Translations under genes and position numbers: made by a program | Shown: in pieces, positions 1 to 8,386 of the stretch | Layout: each line of letters begins with the position of its first letter | How positions within the stretch are numbered: the stretch's first letter is position 1 | Source of the DNA: Flavobacterium aurantiibacter | GTDB taxonomy: Bacteria > Bacteroidota > Bacteroidia > Flavobacteriales > Flavobacteriaceae | Length of the DNA: 43,710 nt | Direction of reading: 5' to 3' | Assembly (NCBI RefSeq): GCF_002251775.1 | Contig: NZ_NOXX01000193.1 | Location: 1 to 43,710, forward strand | The notes under the pieces: model-generated | The model's database searches: none | What the model was told of the DNA's origin: nothing | Seen by the model: the letters and a program-made list of their open reading frames with translations, nothing else

Positions 1-2520
1 ATTAAGTTCGCCATTGCCGACAATAAAGGACGTTTTAAAATCGAACTAGAAACTGGCGTTCCTTACGACGTATCCGTTTCCTACATGGGTTACAAAGAAC
101 AAATCATTAAACTCGACGGCATTTCCTACCCTGAAAGCCTGAATTTTAAACTCCAAGGAACCGGCGAAACACTAAAAGAAGTTGTCATCAACTACGACTA
201 TAAACCCATAGTTGTTAAGAAAGATACGCTTATCTACGACGTTAAAGCCTTCGCCAACGGCAACGAACGAAAAATGCGCGAAGTTCTCGAAAAACTCCCC
301 GGCGTTGAAGTCGATAAAAACGGAAACGTAACCGTGCAAGGCAAACGCGTTACCCAAATGCTTGTCGAAAATAAATCCTTTTTCGGCGGTGGCAGTAAAT
401 TAGCCGTTGAAAACATTCCCGCCGATGCGCTCGACAAAATTGAAGTCATAGATCATTTCAATCAAGTTGGTGCACTCAAACAAGTTTCCGACAGCGACGA
501 ACTCGCCATGAACGTAAAACTCAAAGAAGACAAGAAAAAATTTGTTTTTGGAGATCTCGAAGCTGCCGCAGCCGTGGCCAACGAAACCAACTACAACTTG
601 CTGCACGCAGGCTTGTTTTACTACAGTCCAAAAATGAATCTGAGCTTCATCGGCGATTCCAATAACATCGGCAACAGCACCTTTACTTTCGAAGATTTAA
701 TGCGTTTTCAAGGCGGCGTAAGTACGTTCCTAAGCAACAAACCTGCGCTTACAAACCTCTATGATTTCACAAACGAAAATACCGACGTTATCGAAAATAA
801 ATCGCAATTCGCCGCACTCAACTACAGTTTTCAAGCGTCGAACAAACTCGACATCAGCGGTTTCGGAATTTTCTCTAAAACTTTTCTACGCGCACAATCA
901 ACTACCGAAAATCAATATCTTAAAAACGATGCGCTGACGTTCGAAAATCTTCTTCAAAAAAACAGCAGCACCAATACCTTAGGCTTACTCAACTTAAAAT
1001 TCGACTACTCGCCATCCAAAAAGGAAAAATGGTACTACAACATCCACGCCGATGCCTCGCAAAACAACAACGACAACGCAATAAACTCGCAAACCAACTT
1101 GGCCAACACTAACTTTTTAACTATTGCCACTGCCGATAATGCCTCAGTAAAACAATTTGTTGAATGGCACAAAAACCACAGCGATAAAAATACCAGTACG
1201 CTCGTTATCAATCATACCTACGAAAAAACAACGCCACAAACCACTTGGTTTACGAACAACCAATTTCTACAAGGACTCATTCCGCTGCAAACCGACACTG
1301 CTTACCAGATCAATCAGATAAAACAACAAACCAACAATACCATCGATTTGTTGTTCAAGCAGTATCACATTTTCAACAATTTCAATCATTTATATACCAT
1401 TTTTGGAAATACCTACACAAACGCTTCGTACACGACCAACGAAAAACAACGACTAACCAACGGCACGATTAACGACTTTTCCTCGGCTAATTTTGGAAAC
1501 GACATTACCTACCAACTCAATGAAGCCAAAATTGGTCTTGAATACAAATTCAAAATCGGAAAGCTAACCGGCAAACCTGCCCTATTCGCGCATCACTTTA
1601 CCTTACAAACCGAACAAGAAAACGGCAATCAAAAACTCACCAAAGTATTACCGCAACCGCAAGTAAACCTAACCTACGATTTTAATACCGCCGAATCGCT
1701 TTCCGGCAATTACGCACTCCGAAATACCTTTGCCGACGTAAGCCAGTTTGCTGACAAATTTGTGCTCCAAAACTACAATGCTGTTTTTAAAGGAAATGCA
1801 CTTTTAAATAACGAGCGCTTTCACACCGCAAGCCTCATCTATACCAAAATGAGTATGTACCGCGGCCTTTTTCTAAACGCTGTAGCCTCGTTCAATAAAA
1901 AAGTTCGAACCCTTAGAAATGAGGTTCAATTGCAAGGCATCAACCAATTTACAACACCAATTCTTACCGATAACCCGGAAACGAACTACCGTTTTTCCGG
2001 AATGATTTCTAAGAAAATATACAAATTCACCCTAAAAGCAAACGCAGCCTTATCTTGGTTCTCTTACCTGCAAGAACTAAATGATGTGGAAACCGAGAAT
2101 CAAAGAAACAATCAAATACTCGGCTTATCTATTCGAACAGCTAACAAAAAGTGGCCGGTAATCGAAATTGGATACAACAAAACTTTCAGTCAGTTTTCAG
2201 GAATAACGCGTGCCGATTTTTCTTCAGATACCTGGAACGGCTCGTTTGAACACACATTTTTCAAAAGTTTTATCGTAAACTTCGATTACGAATATCTGCA
2301 AAACACCAACAACACCGGACAACGTAATGCCTTCGAATTAGCTCATGCATCGTTGCGCTACCAACGAAAAAACAAAGCCTTCAGCTACGAGCTTAAAGCC
2401 CACAACTTATTCAACATACAATCGAAATTTTCCTACAATTTCTCCGACTTTATGATTAGCGAAAATGAAGTCTTTGTACTACCAAGAATCGTGATGCTGT
2501 CGATAAGCTATAAGTTGTAA
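1..2520 (+). CDS. TonB-dependent outer-membrane receptor, 5'-truncated by the window edge
   Basis: The frame is open from base 1, so this is the C-terminal 839 residues of a longer gene; the first in-frame ATG (position 85) is internal. The first ~60 residues look like the end of a carboxypeptidase-regulatory-like beta domain. Next comes a plug-like stretch with LPGVEV and NIPADALDKIEVIDHF, typical of the TonB plug, where partner strands position the plug in the barrel. The rest alternates aromatic and polar residues as in a 22-stranded barrel and ends in LSISYKL, a typical outer-membrane C-terminus. Family knowledge says such proteins import large substrates using TonB energy. No SusD-like partner or substrate clue is visible here. 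It could equally be called an outer-membrane beta-barrel family protein. The class is confident, the substrate unknown. Confidence 0.9.
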   Translation: MKFAIADNKGRFKIELETGVPYDVSVSYMGYKEQIIKLDGISYPESLNFKLQGTGETLKEVVINYDYKPIVVKKDTLIYDVKAFANGNERKMREVLEKLPGVEVDKNGNVTVQGKRVTQMLVENKSFFGGGSKLAVENIPADALDKIEVIDHFNQVGALKQVSDSDELAMNVKLKEDKKKFVFGDLEAAAAVANETNYNLLHAGLFYYSPKMNLSFIGDSNNIGNSTFTFEDLMRFQGGVSTFLSNKPALTNLYDFTNENTDVIENKSQFAALNYSFQASNKLDISGFGIFSKTFLRAQSTTENQYLKNDALTFENLLQKNSSTNTLGLLNLKFDYSPSKKEKWYYNIHADASQNNNDNAINSQTNLANTNFLTIATADNASVKQFVEWHKNHSDKNTSTLVINHTYEKTTPQTTWFTNNQFLQGLIPLQTDTAYQINQIKQQTNNTIDLLFKQYHIFNNFNHLYTIFGNTYTNASYTTNEKQRLTNGTINDFSSANFGNDITYQLNEAKIGLEYKFKIGKLTGKPALFAHHFTLQTEQENGNQKLTKVLPQPQVNLTYDFNTAESLSGNYALRNTFADVSQFADKFVLQNYNAVFKGNALLNNERFHTASLIYTKMSMYRGLFLNAVASFNKKVRTLRNEVQLQGINQFTTPILTDNPETNYRFSGMISKKIYKFTLKANAALSWFSYLQELNDVETENQRNNQILGLSIRTANKKWPVIEIGYNKTFSQFSGITRADFSSDTWNGSFEHTFFKSFIVNFDYEYLQNTNNTGQRNAFELAHASLRYQRKNKAFSYELKAHNLFNIQSKFSYNFSDFMISENEVFVLPRIVMLSISYKL

Positions 2521-2598
2521 ATTACTCGAAGTCAATGTTGGTTTGTAGCTTCGGCACATTTTCGGCATCCCAGCATCTGCCATTCGATTCGGTTTTCT

Positions 2599-2606
2599 TA
2601 CTTTTG
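2599..2606 (+). promoter_or_regulatory. Putative Bacteroidota -7 box for fbaA-accD
   Basis: TACTTTTG matches the TAnnTTTG -7 consensus and lies 27 bases before the fbaA ATG. No clear TTTG -33 element sits at the expected distance, so confidence is moderate. Confidence 0.4.
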
Positions 2607-2633
2607 TAACCTTAATTTAAAAAGACCTGAATA

Positions 2634-3704
2634 ATGGCGCACAACATTAAAGCTGGCGTAGCTACCGGAGATGAAGTTCAAGCAATTTTTAAGCTTGCAA
2701 AAGAAAAAAACTTTGCCTTACCTGCAGTAAACGTAGTAGGTTCCAGTACCATAAACGGCGTACTTGAAACAGCTGCGAAGTTAAAAGCACCCGTAATTAT
2801 TCAGTTTTCAAACGGAGGCGCCCAGTTTAATGCCGGAAAAGGCCTCAAAAACGAAAACGAAAAATCGGCAATCGCCGGAGCAATAGCTGGAGCTTTACAC
2901 ATACATACGCTCGCCGAAGCTTACGGAGCAACCGTAATTCTTCACACCGACCACTGTGCAAAAAAACTCCTTCCTTGGATCGACGGACTCCTAGATGCCA
3001 GCGAAAAACACTTCGCCGCTACTGGAAAACCGCTTTTCAGCTCACACATGATCGATCTTTCTGAAGAACCACTTCACGAAAACATCGAAATCTGTAAAGA
3101 ATACCTAGCTCGCATGAGCAAAATGAATATGACGCTCGAAATCGAACTCGGAATTACCGGTGGCGAAGAAGACGGCGTTGATAATTCAGACGTAGATAGC
3201 TCTAAACTTTATACGCAACCCGAAGAAGTAGCTTACGCCTACGAAGAACTGATGAAAGTGAGTCCGCGTTTTACCATTGCAGCCGCTTTCGGAAACGTAC
3301 ATGGCGTGTACAAACCAGGAAACGTAAAACTGACACCGAAAATCTTGAAAAATTCGCAAGATTACGTGCAGCATAAATTCAATACCGGTCACAATCCTGT
3401 CGATTTTGTATTCCACGGCGGTTCGGGTTCAACACTCGAGGAAATCCGCGAAGGAATCAGCTACGGCGTTGTGAAAATGAATATCGATACCGACCTGCAG
3501 TTCGCTTACACCGAAGGAATTCGCGATTACATGGTTAACAACATCGATTATTTGAAAACGCAAATCGGTAACCCAACCGGCGACGATGCTCCAAACAAAA
3601 AACACTACGATCCGCGTAAATGGGTTCGCGAAGGCGAAGTAACTTTCATCAAACGTTTGGAAGAAGCATTTGCCGACTTAAACAACGTAAACACCCTCGC
3701 TTAA
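2634..3704 (+). CDS. fbaA: Class II fructose-bisphosphate aldolase
   Basis: This 356-residue protein has the length of class IIA aldolases (E. coli FbaA is about 359). The enzyme reversibly splits fructose-1,6-bisphosphate into dihydroxyacetone phosphate and glyceraldehyde-3-phosphate in cytosolic glycolysis and gluconeogenesis. The segment ILHTDHCAK holds the catalytic Asp106 and zinc-binding His107. ELGITGGEEDG supplies an acidic metal-site segment, FHGGSGS is the phosphate/sodium loop, and VVKMNIDTD is the conserved C-terminal signature. The start at 2634 is the only ATG giving the family N-terminus (AGVATGDEV). accD follows after 18 bases on the same strand, so the two probably share a transcript. 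pckA elsewhere in the window serves the same gluconeogenic route. Confidence 0.97.
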   Translation: MAHNIKAGVATGDEVQAIFKLAKEKNFALPAVNVVGSSTINGVLETAAKLKAPVIIQFSNGGAQFNAGKGLKNENEKSAIAGAIAGALHIHTLAEAYGATVILHTDHCAKKLLPWIDGLLDASEKHFAATGKPLFSSHMIDLSEEPLHENIEICKEYLARMSKMNMTLEIELGITGGEEDGVDNSDVDSSKLYTQPEEVAYAYEELMKVSPRFTIAAAFGNVHGVYKPGNVKLTPKILKNSQDYVQHKFNTGHNPVDFVFHGGSGSTLEEIREGISYGVVKMNIDTDLQFAYTEGIRDYMVNNIDYLKTQIGNPTGDDAPNKKHYDPRKWVREGEVTFIKRLEEAFADLNNVNTLA

Positions 3705-3722
3705 TTCTAAAATTCTCGTCTT

Positions 3723-4577
3723 ATGGCATGGTTTAAAAGAACAGAAAAGGGAATTCAAACGCCTACAGAAGATAAAAAAGACGTTCCGAAAGGACTTTGG
3801 TACAAATCGCCTACCGGAAAAATTATCGACGCCGATGAACTCGCTCGCAACTTATATGTAAGCCCCGAAGACGGCTTTCACGTGCGTATCGGAAGTAAAG
3901 AATACTTCGAAATCTTGTTCGACAACAACGAGTTTAAAGAGCTCGATGCGAACATGACTTCTAAAGATCCACTGCACTTTTTCGACACGAAAAAATATTC
4001 CGATCGACTCAAAGACGCTCAGGAAAAAACCAAATTGAAAGATGCCGTGCGCACTGCCGTTGGTAAGTCGAAAGGCAAAGACTTGGTAGTTTGCTGTATG
4101 GATTTTGCCTTCATCGGAGGTTCGATGGGTGCCGTTGTGGGTGAAAAAATTGCCCGCGGTATCGATTACGCCATCAAAAATCGTTTGCCGTTTGTGATGA
4201 TCTCTAAATCGGGCGGCGCGCGCATGATGGAAGCTGCGTATTCGTTGATGCAGCTCGCTAAAACATCGGCTAAATTGGCGCAGTTGGCCGAAGCGCAATT
4301 GCCGTACATCTCGTTGTGTACCGACCCGACTACCGGCGGAACTACAGCTTCGTACGCGATGTTGGGCGACGTGAATATCGCCGAGCCGGGAGCCTTAATC
4401 GGTTTTGCGGGTCCGCGTGTAGTAAAAGACACCACCGGAAAAGATTTACCCGAAGGTTTCCAAACGTCGGAATTCCTGCTCGAGCACGGTTTCCTCGATT
4501 TCATCGTTCAGCGAAAGGAACTCAAAAACAAAATCAACCTTTTCATTGATTTAATTCAAAATCAAGAAATTAGATAA
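3723..4577 (+). CDS. accD: Acetyl-CoA carboxylase carboxyltransferase subunit beta
   Basis: The 284-residue protein is the beta subunit of the carboxyltransferase that moves CO2 from carboxybiotin to acetyl-CoA, giving malonyl-CoA for fatty acid synthesis; it works with AccA in the cytosol. Crotonase-fold landmarks include [42 protein letters not shown] and [13 protein letters not shown]. The N-terminal zinc ribbon of E. coli AccD (two CxxC pairs) is not present: the matching region reads [10 protein letters not shown], with no cysteine. From memory, other flavobacterial AccD proteins look alike here, so this is probably a lineage trait and not damage. The gene lies 18 bases after fbaA and is followed directly by a strong terminator. 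Confidence 0.95.
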   Translation: MAWFKRTEKGIQTPTEDKKDVPKGLWYKSPTGKIIDADELARNLYVSPEDGFHVRIGSKEYFEILFDNNEFKELDANMTSKDPLHFFDTKKYSDRLKDAQEKTKLKDAVRTAVGKSKGKDLVVCCMDFAFIGGSMGAVVGEKIARGIDYAIKNRLPFVMISKSGGARMMEAAYSLMQLAKTSAKLAQLAEAQLPYISLCTDPTTGGTTASYAMLGDVNIAEPGALIGFAGPRVVKDTTGKDLPEGFQTSEFLLEHGFLDFIVQRKELKNKINLFIDLIQNQEIR

Positions 4578-4582
4578 AAACG

Positions 4583-4609
4583 ATCGACTCTCCGGAGTCG
4601 ATTTTTTTT
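4583..4609 (+). terminator. Intrinsic terminator of fbaA-accD
   Basis: An 8-bp perfect stem (ATCGACTC / GAGTCGAT) with loop TCCG is followed by eight T residues, starting 6 bases past the accD stop. Confidence 0.9.
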
Positions 4610-4643
4610 GCACAAGCTTTTCGATTTATCGAACTTTTCCTGA

Positions 4644-4815
4644 TTTTTTGGGCGTTCCCTGCACTTTTTTCCGGCAGGCCTTGGGGCACAGCCGCAAAAA
4701 ACCGCCGGTCAGGCCATGCGCTGTATCCCAAAAACCTCAACCCCACTCCCAGCCCGTTTTTGGGGATGCCGCTGCTGTCCTTAACGCGAAAGAAGTGCTG
4801 GAAAGATGCGTTCCC
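4644..4815 (+). repeat. GC-rich intergenic element, copy 1 (plus orientation)
   Basis: This begins TTTTTTGGGCGTTCCCT and carries CGGTCAGGCCATGCGCTGTATCCC, in strong GC contrast to the AT-rich sequence that follows. It shares short motifs with five other intergenic blocks here (near 12905, 24051, 28910, 39420 and 43374). It holds no credible coding frame, since frames through it give arginine- and proline-rich nonsense. It starts 66 bases after the accD stop and forms the left border of the restriction island. Confidence 0.55.
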
Positions 4816-4977
4816 GAAAATCAAAATTTGGGTAAGAACGTATAAATATTTCGTTACTATAAAACCTAAAAAAATTGACAAGTCTTGCATACCTGTGGCT
4901 TTTTGGGAATGAAAATTGGAAAAGTGTTTGAAGTGATTAAAATGGTTTGATTTGAAATAATCAAAAGGTAAATTGAA

Positions 4978-5177
4978 ATGAAAATCGATTGGTTAACGAG
5001 CTCATTTAGTTTAATTGAACAAAGCAAAAAGCAACAATATTACACCACAGAATTAAGAAAAAACTACCTGTCGTAGTTTCAGAAGTAGTAGAAACACAAA
5101 TTAACCGAATTCCAGTAGCATCCTCAAGTATTGCATCTTTTGACAATGATAAAAAAGCACAGATTTTAGAAATTTAG
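4978..5177 (+). pseudogene. Short frame-shifted ORF upstream of hsdR
   Basis: An ATG frame at 4978 codes for 32 residues (MKIDWLTSSFSLIEQSKKQQ...) and stops at 5074-5076. A second, protein-like frame, offset by -1, runs over 5019-5177 without a start codon and ends ...RIPVASSSIASFDNDKKAQI plus LEI. The two join smoothly across AAAAAAC at 5058-5064. That heptamer sits in the zero frame as A AAA AAC and is followed at once by the small hairpin ACTAC-CTGTC-GTAGT. The joined product would be about 66 residues. I do not recognise the family. A frameshift mutation in a decaying gene is the simplest reading; programmed -1 frameshifting is possible. Base composition matches the hsd genes. Confidence 0.35.
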
Positions 5178-5187
5178 TTTTACTGCG

Positions 5188-5240
5188 ATGCTATTTTGCG
5201 GTCACTATCGGCGAACTTTCGCATATAGCATTTAGTTTTG
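5188..5240 (+). promoter_or_regulatory. Putative hsdR promoter with an overlapping inverted repeat
   Basis: TAGTTTTG at 5233-5240 fits the TAnnTTTG box, about 62 bases before the hsdR ATG. Just upstream, ATGCTAT (5188-5194) and TGCG (5197-5200) pair with CGCA (5220-5223) and ATAGCAT (5225-5231), making an interrupted palindrome over the expected -33 region. It could be an operator for the restriction operon. No regulator gene is seen next to it. Confidence 0.35.
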
Positions 5241-5302
5241 GTAGTTGCGAAATAACGAGAAACGACGATAATAACTAACTTGCAAAAAAATGAAACTAGA
5301 AG

Positions 5303-8300
5303 ATGGCCTTTAACGAGAATACACGGGTAAAAATTCCAGCCATATTACATCTTTGCAGATTAGGTTATAAATATTTATCTCTTTCTAAATCACAGTGGGA
5401 TTTCGAAACTAACATTTTTGTAGACATATTTACTGAAAACATTCAACGAATCAACCCTCATTTAGAACCAAATGACGTCAAACGTTTACTCGAAGACATC
5501 ATACTAGTTCTCGATAATGAAGACTTGGGTGAGGCATTCTACAAAATGCTCGTATCAAATTCAGGAATAAAACTCATTGATTTTACCGACTTTGACAACA
5601 ACTCATTTCACGTTATTACCGAACTCACCTACAAAAACGGGGACGATGAATTTAGACCTGATATTACCTTATTGATAAATGGTATGCCTTTAGCTTTTAT
5701 AGAAGTTAAGAAACCAAACAATCACGAAGGTATTCTACAGGAAAGAGACCGTATAAATGTACGTTTCAAGAATAAAAAGTTCCGAAAGTTCATCAATATT
5801 TCTCAGGTGCTCGTATTCTCGAATAATATGGAGTATGATCGTGAATCCATTGAACCGATACAAGGTGCATTTTACACATCTACTTCATACAGCTCAGCTA
5901 ACTTTAACTGTTTTAGAGAGGGCGAGAAATTTGATTTGGCGAACATTTTAAAAACGGAAGATGATGACTTGGAAAATTTGGTTCTGAAAGACAATAATCT
6001 TTCAGCTATTAAACATTCGCCTGAGTTTATTACGAATAAAGAACCGAATACTCCTACCAATAGGATTCTGACTTCACTTTTTAGCAAAGATCGTTTTGCA
6101 ATGATTCTTAAGTACGGTATTGCATATGTGAACGAAGAGAAAGGTTTGGAAAAGCACATTATGCGTTATCCGCAGATTTTTGCTACCAAAGCAATAGAAC
6201 GCAAACTAGATGCAGGAATTAAAAAAGGCATTATTTGGCATACGCAAGGAAGTGGTAAAACAGCACTCTCGTATTACAACGTAAAATACTTAACCGATTA
6301 TTTCCAGCGAAAAAACATTGTTCCAAAATTTTACTTTATAGTAGACCGAATAGATTTACTGGAGCAGGCAAAAAAGGAATTTAATAGTCGCGGATTAATC
6401 GTACATACCGTAAATTCAAAAGAAGAGCTACTACGTAATTTCAAAACGCAACAAGCTATTCACAACTTAGTAGGAAAACGTGAGATCACCGTCGTAAATA
6501 TTCAAAAATTTAAAGACGATGACGATGTTTTTAAGGCAAATGATTACGACATAAACACGCAAAGAATATACTTCTTAGATGAGGTTCACCGAAGTTACAA
6601 TCCAACGGGAAGTTTTCTAGCTAATCTTTTAAATTCAGATAGAAATGCAATTATTATAGGTTTAACTGGAACCCCGTTAATCGGAAACGACAGAACATCG
6701 CGTCAAACTTTTGGAGATTATATTCATAAGTATTATTACAATGATTCTATCGCTGACGGCTACACATTAAAACTCATTCGTGAGGATATTGAAACTACCT
6801 ATAAGTTTCAATTAAAAGAGGCATTGAAAGAAGTTGAAATTCTAAAAGGCGATGCCGACAAACGAGTTATTTATGCTCACGCAAAGTTTGCAGAACCAAT
6901 GCTAGATTACATTATTCAAGACTTTATCAAAAGTAGAATTCGTTTTGGTGATCACTCAATTGGTGCCATGGTTGTTTGCGATAGTGCTGATCAAGCCCGG
7001 AAGTTATTTGAAATATTCATTAATAAATACAATCCCAATCAAAGAACTGTCGAAGAAGTCCAGCCTTTAATGATGGCAGCTGAAGCGCCAGCTGAATATG
7101 ATTCGTACACAAATAGTGAGCGCAAACCGTTAGTAGCGTCTCTGATTTTACATGACATCGGCTCTAAGGAAGACCGTAAAAACGAGGTTGAAGATTTCAA
7201 AAACGGGAAAATCGATATTCTGTTCGTATATAATATGTTGCTCACTGGCTTTGACGCCAAACGTCTAAAAAAATTATATATCGGTAGAATTATCAAAAAT
7301 CACAATTTACTACAAACACTAACTCGAGTAAATCGTCCTTATAAAAAATTTAAATACGGATACGTTGTTGATTTTGCAGATATTACTAAGGAATTTAACG
7401 AAACAAATAGAGCTTATTTTGACGAGTTACAGGCGGAATTAGGCGATGAAATGCAAAACTACTCCAACCTCTTTAAGTCTAGAGAAGAAATTGAGGAAGA
7501 GATTAAGAACATCAAAGAAAAGTTGTTTCACTACGACTTGCGAAATGCAGAAATATTCTCGCAACAAATTAGTGAGATTGCTGACCGGCAACAAGTTTTA
7601 GAAATTAAGAAAGCCTTAGAAGTTGCCAAAAACTTATACAACCTCATCCGTTTAGAAGGTCATTTTGATTTACTGGAAAAAATTGACTTCAAAAAACTCA
7701 ATCAACTTTACAATGAAGCGGCAAGGCACCTAGATTTGTTAAATCTCAAAAACAATATTGAAAACAATGTTGACACTTCTAACTTGCTTAATGTTGCACT
7801 GGAAAATGTGATTTTCATGTTTCGAAAAATTTCGGAAGAAGAAATGCTCATCGCCGACCAGTTAAAGGACATGCTTCGTAAAACCCGTGAAGCGTTAAGT
7901 GGTAATTTCGATCCCGTTGATCCGCAGTTTGTAAATTTATATGAGGAATTGAAACGATTATTTAACAAAAAGAATCTGGATGAAATATCTCAAGATGATA
8001 TGAGACAAAACATTGGTTCGTTACAAAAGATATACGACAAAGTAACCGAACTCAATCGAAAAAATAATTTATTAAAAGCGAAATATGAGAATGATGCCAA
8101 ATACGCTAGACTTCATAAACGTATTATAGAGAAGGGCACAATTTCGAAACGAGAAAGCGAAATTTGCGAGACCTTAACCGAAATAAAAAATCAAGTCGAT
8201 GAAAAAGTGCTAATTAATACTAAAATGCTAAATAATGAAAGTTACTTCGATCAACTTTTAATTCAAATGGTGATTAGTAGCTTTGGAAAAAACAAGATAG

Positions 8301-8386
8301 AACTAGACTCTGAATCTGCTAAGTACATAAATACTTGTTTAGTAAAAGAATACATGAACGAATATCAAGGTAATAGAGCATGGTAG
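5303..8386 (+). CDS. hsdR: Type I restriction enzyme, R (nuclease/translocase) subunit
   Basis: The 1027-residue protein has the order expected of HsdR. An N-terminal PD-(D/E)xK nuclease holds Asp120 (FRPD) and Glu134-x-Lys136 (IEVKK). Two RecA-like motor domains follow, with Walker A GSGKT at 316-320, DEVH at 426-429, TGTPL at 455-459 and the motif VI-like TLTRVNRPY. A helical C-terminus rich in Glu and Lys probably docks on the methylase. In the complex it translocates unmethylated DNA and cuts far from the recognition site. All key residues are present, so it looks functional. The start is the ATG at 5303; a nearby ATG at 5290 meets a stop within eight codons. It overlaps hsdM by 7 bases, so the subunits are co-translated. 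Confidence 0.95.
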   Translation: MAFNENTRVKIPAILHLCRLGYKYLSLSKSQWDFETNIFVDIFTENIQRINPHLEPNDVKRLLEDIILVLDNEDLGEAFYKMLVSNSGIKLIDFTDFDNNSFHVITELTYKNGDDEFRPDITLLINGMPLAFIEVKKPNNHEGILQERDRINVRFKNKKFRKFINISQVLVFSNNMEYDRESIEPIQGAFYTSTSYSSANFNCFREGEKFDLANILKTEDDDLENLVLKDNNLSAIKHSPEFITNKEPNTPTNRILTSLFSKDRFAMILKYGIAYVNEEKGLEKHIMRYPQIFATKAIERKLDAGIKKGIIWHTQGSGKTALSYYNVKYLTDYFQRKNIVPKFYFIVDRIDLLEQAKKEFNSRGLIVHTVNSKEELLRNFKTQQAIHNLVGKREITVVNIQKFKDDDDVFKANDYDINTQRIYFLDEVHRSYNPTGSFLANLLNSDRNAIIIGLTGTPLIGNDRTSRQTFGDYIHKYYYNDSIADGYTLKLIREDIETTYKFQLKEALKEVEILKGDADKRVIYAHAKFAEPMLDYIIQDFIKSRIRFGDHSIGAMVVCDSADQARKLFEIFINKYNPNQRTVEEVQPLMMAAEAPAEYDSYTNSERKPLVASLILHDIGSKEDRKNEVEDFKNGKIDILFVYNMLLTGFDAKRLKKLYIGRIIKNHNLLQTLTRVNRPYKKFKYGYVVDFADITKEFNETNRAYFDELQAELGDEMQNYSNLFKSREEIEEEIKNIKEKLFHYDLRNAEIFSQQISEIADRQQVLEIKKALEVAKNLYNLIRLEGHFDLLEKIDFKKLNQLYNEAARHLDLLNLKNNIENNVDTSNLLNVALENVIFMFRKISEEEMLIADQLKDMLRKTREALSGNFDPVDPQFVNLYEELKRLFNKKNLDEISQDDMRQNIGSLQKIYDKVTELNRKNNLLKAKYENDAKYARLHKRIIEKGTISKRESEICETLTEIKNQVDEKVLINTKMLNNESYFDQLLIQMVISSFGKNKIELDSESAKYINTCLVKEYMNEYQGNRAW

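Noticed and set aside
3852..4298. 148-codon open frame antisense to accD
   Set aside because: Shadow of a clearly coding gene on the other strand; Arg/His-rich nonsense with no family likeness.
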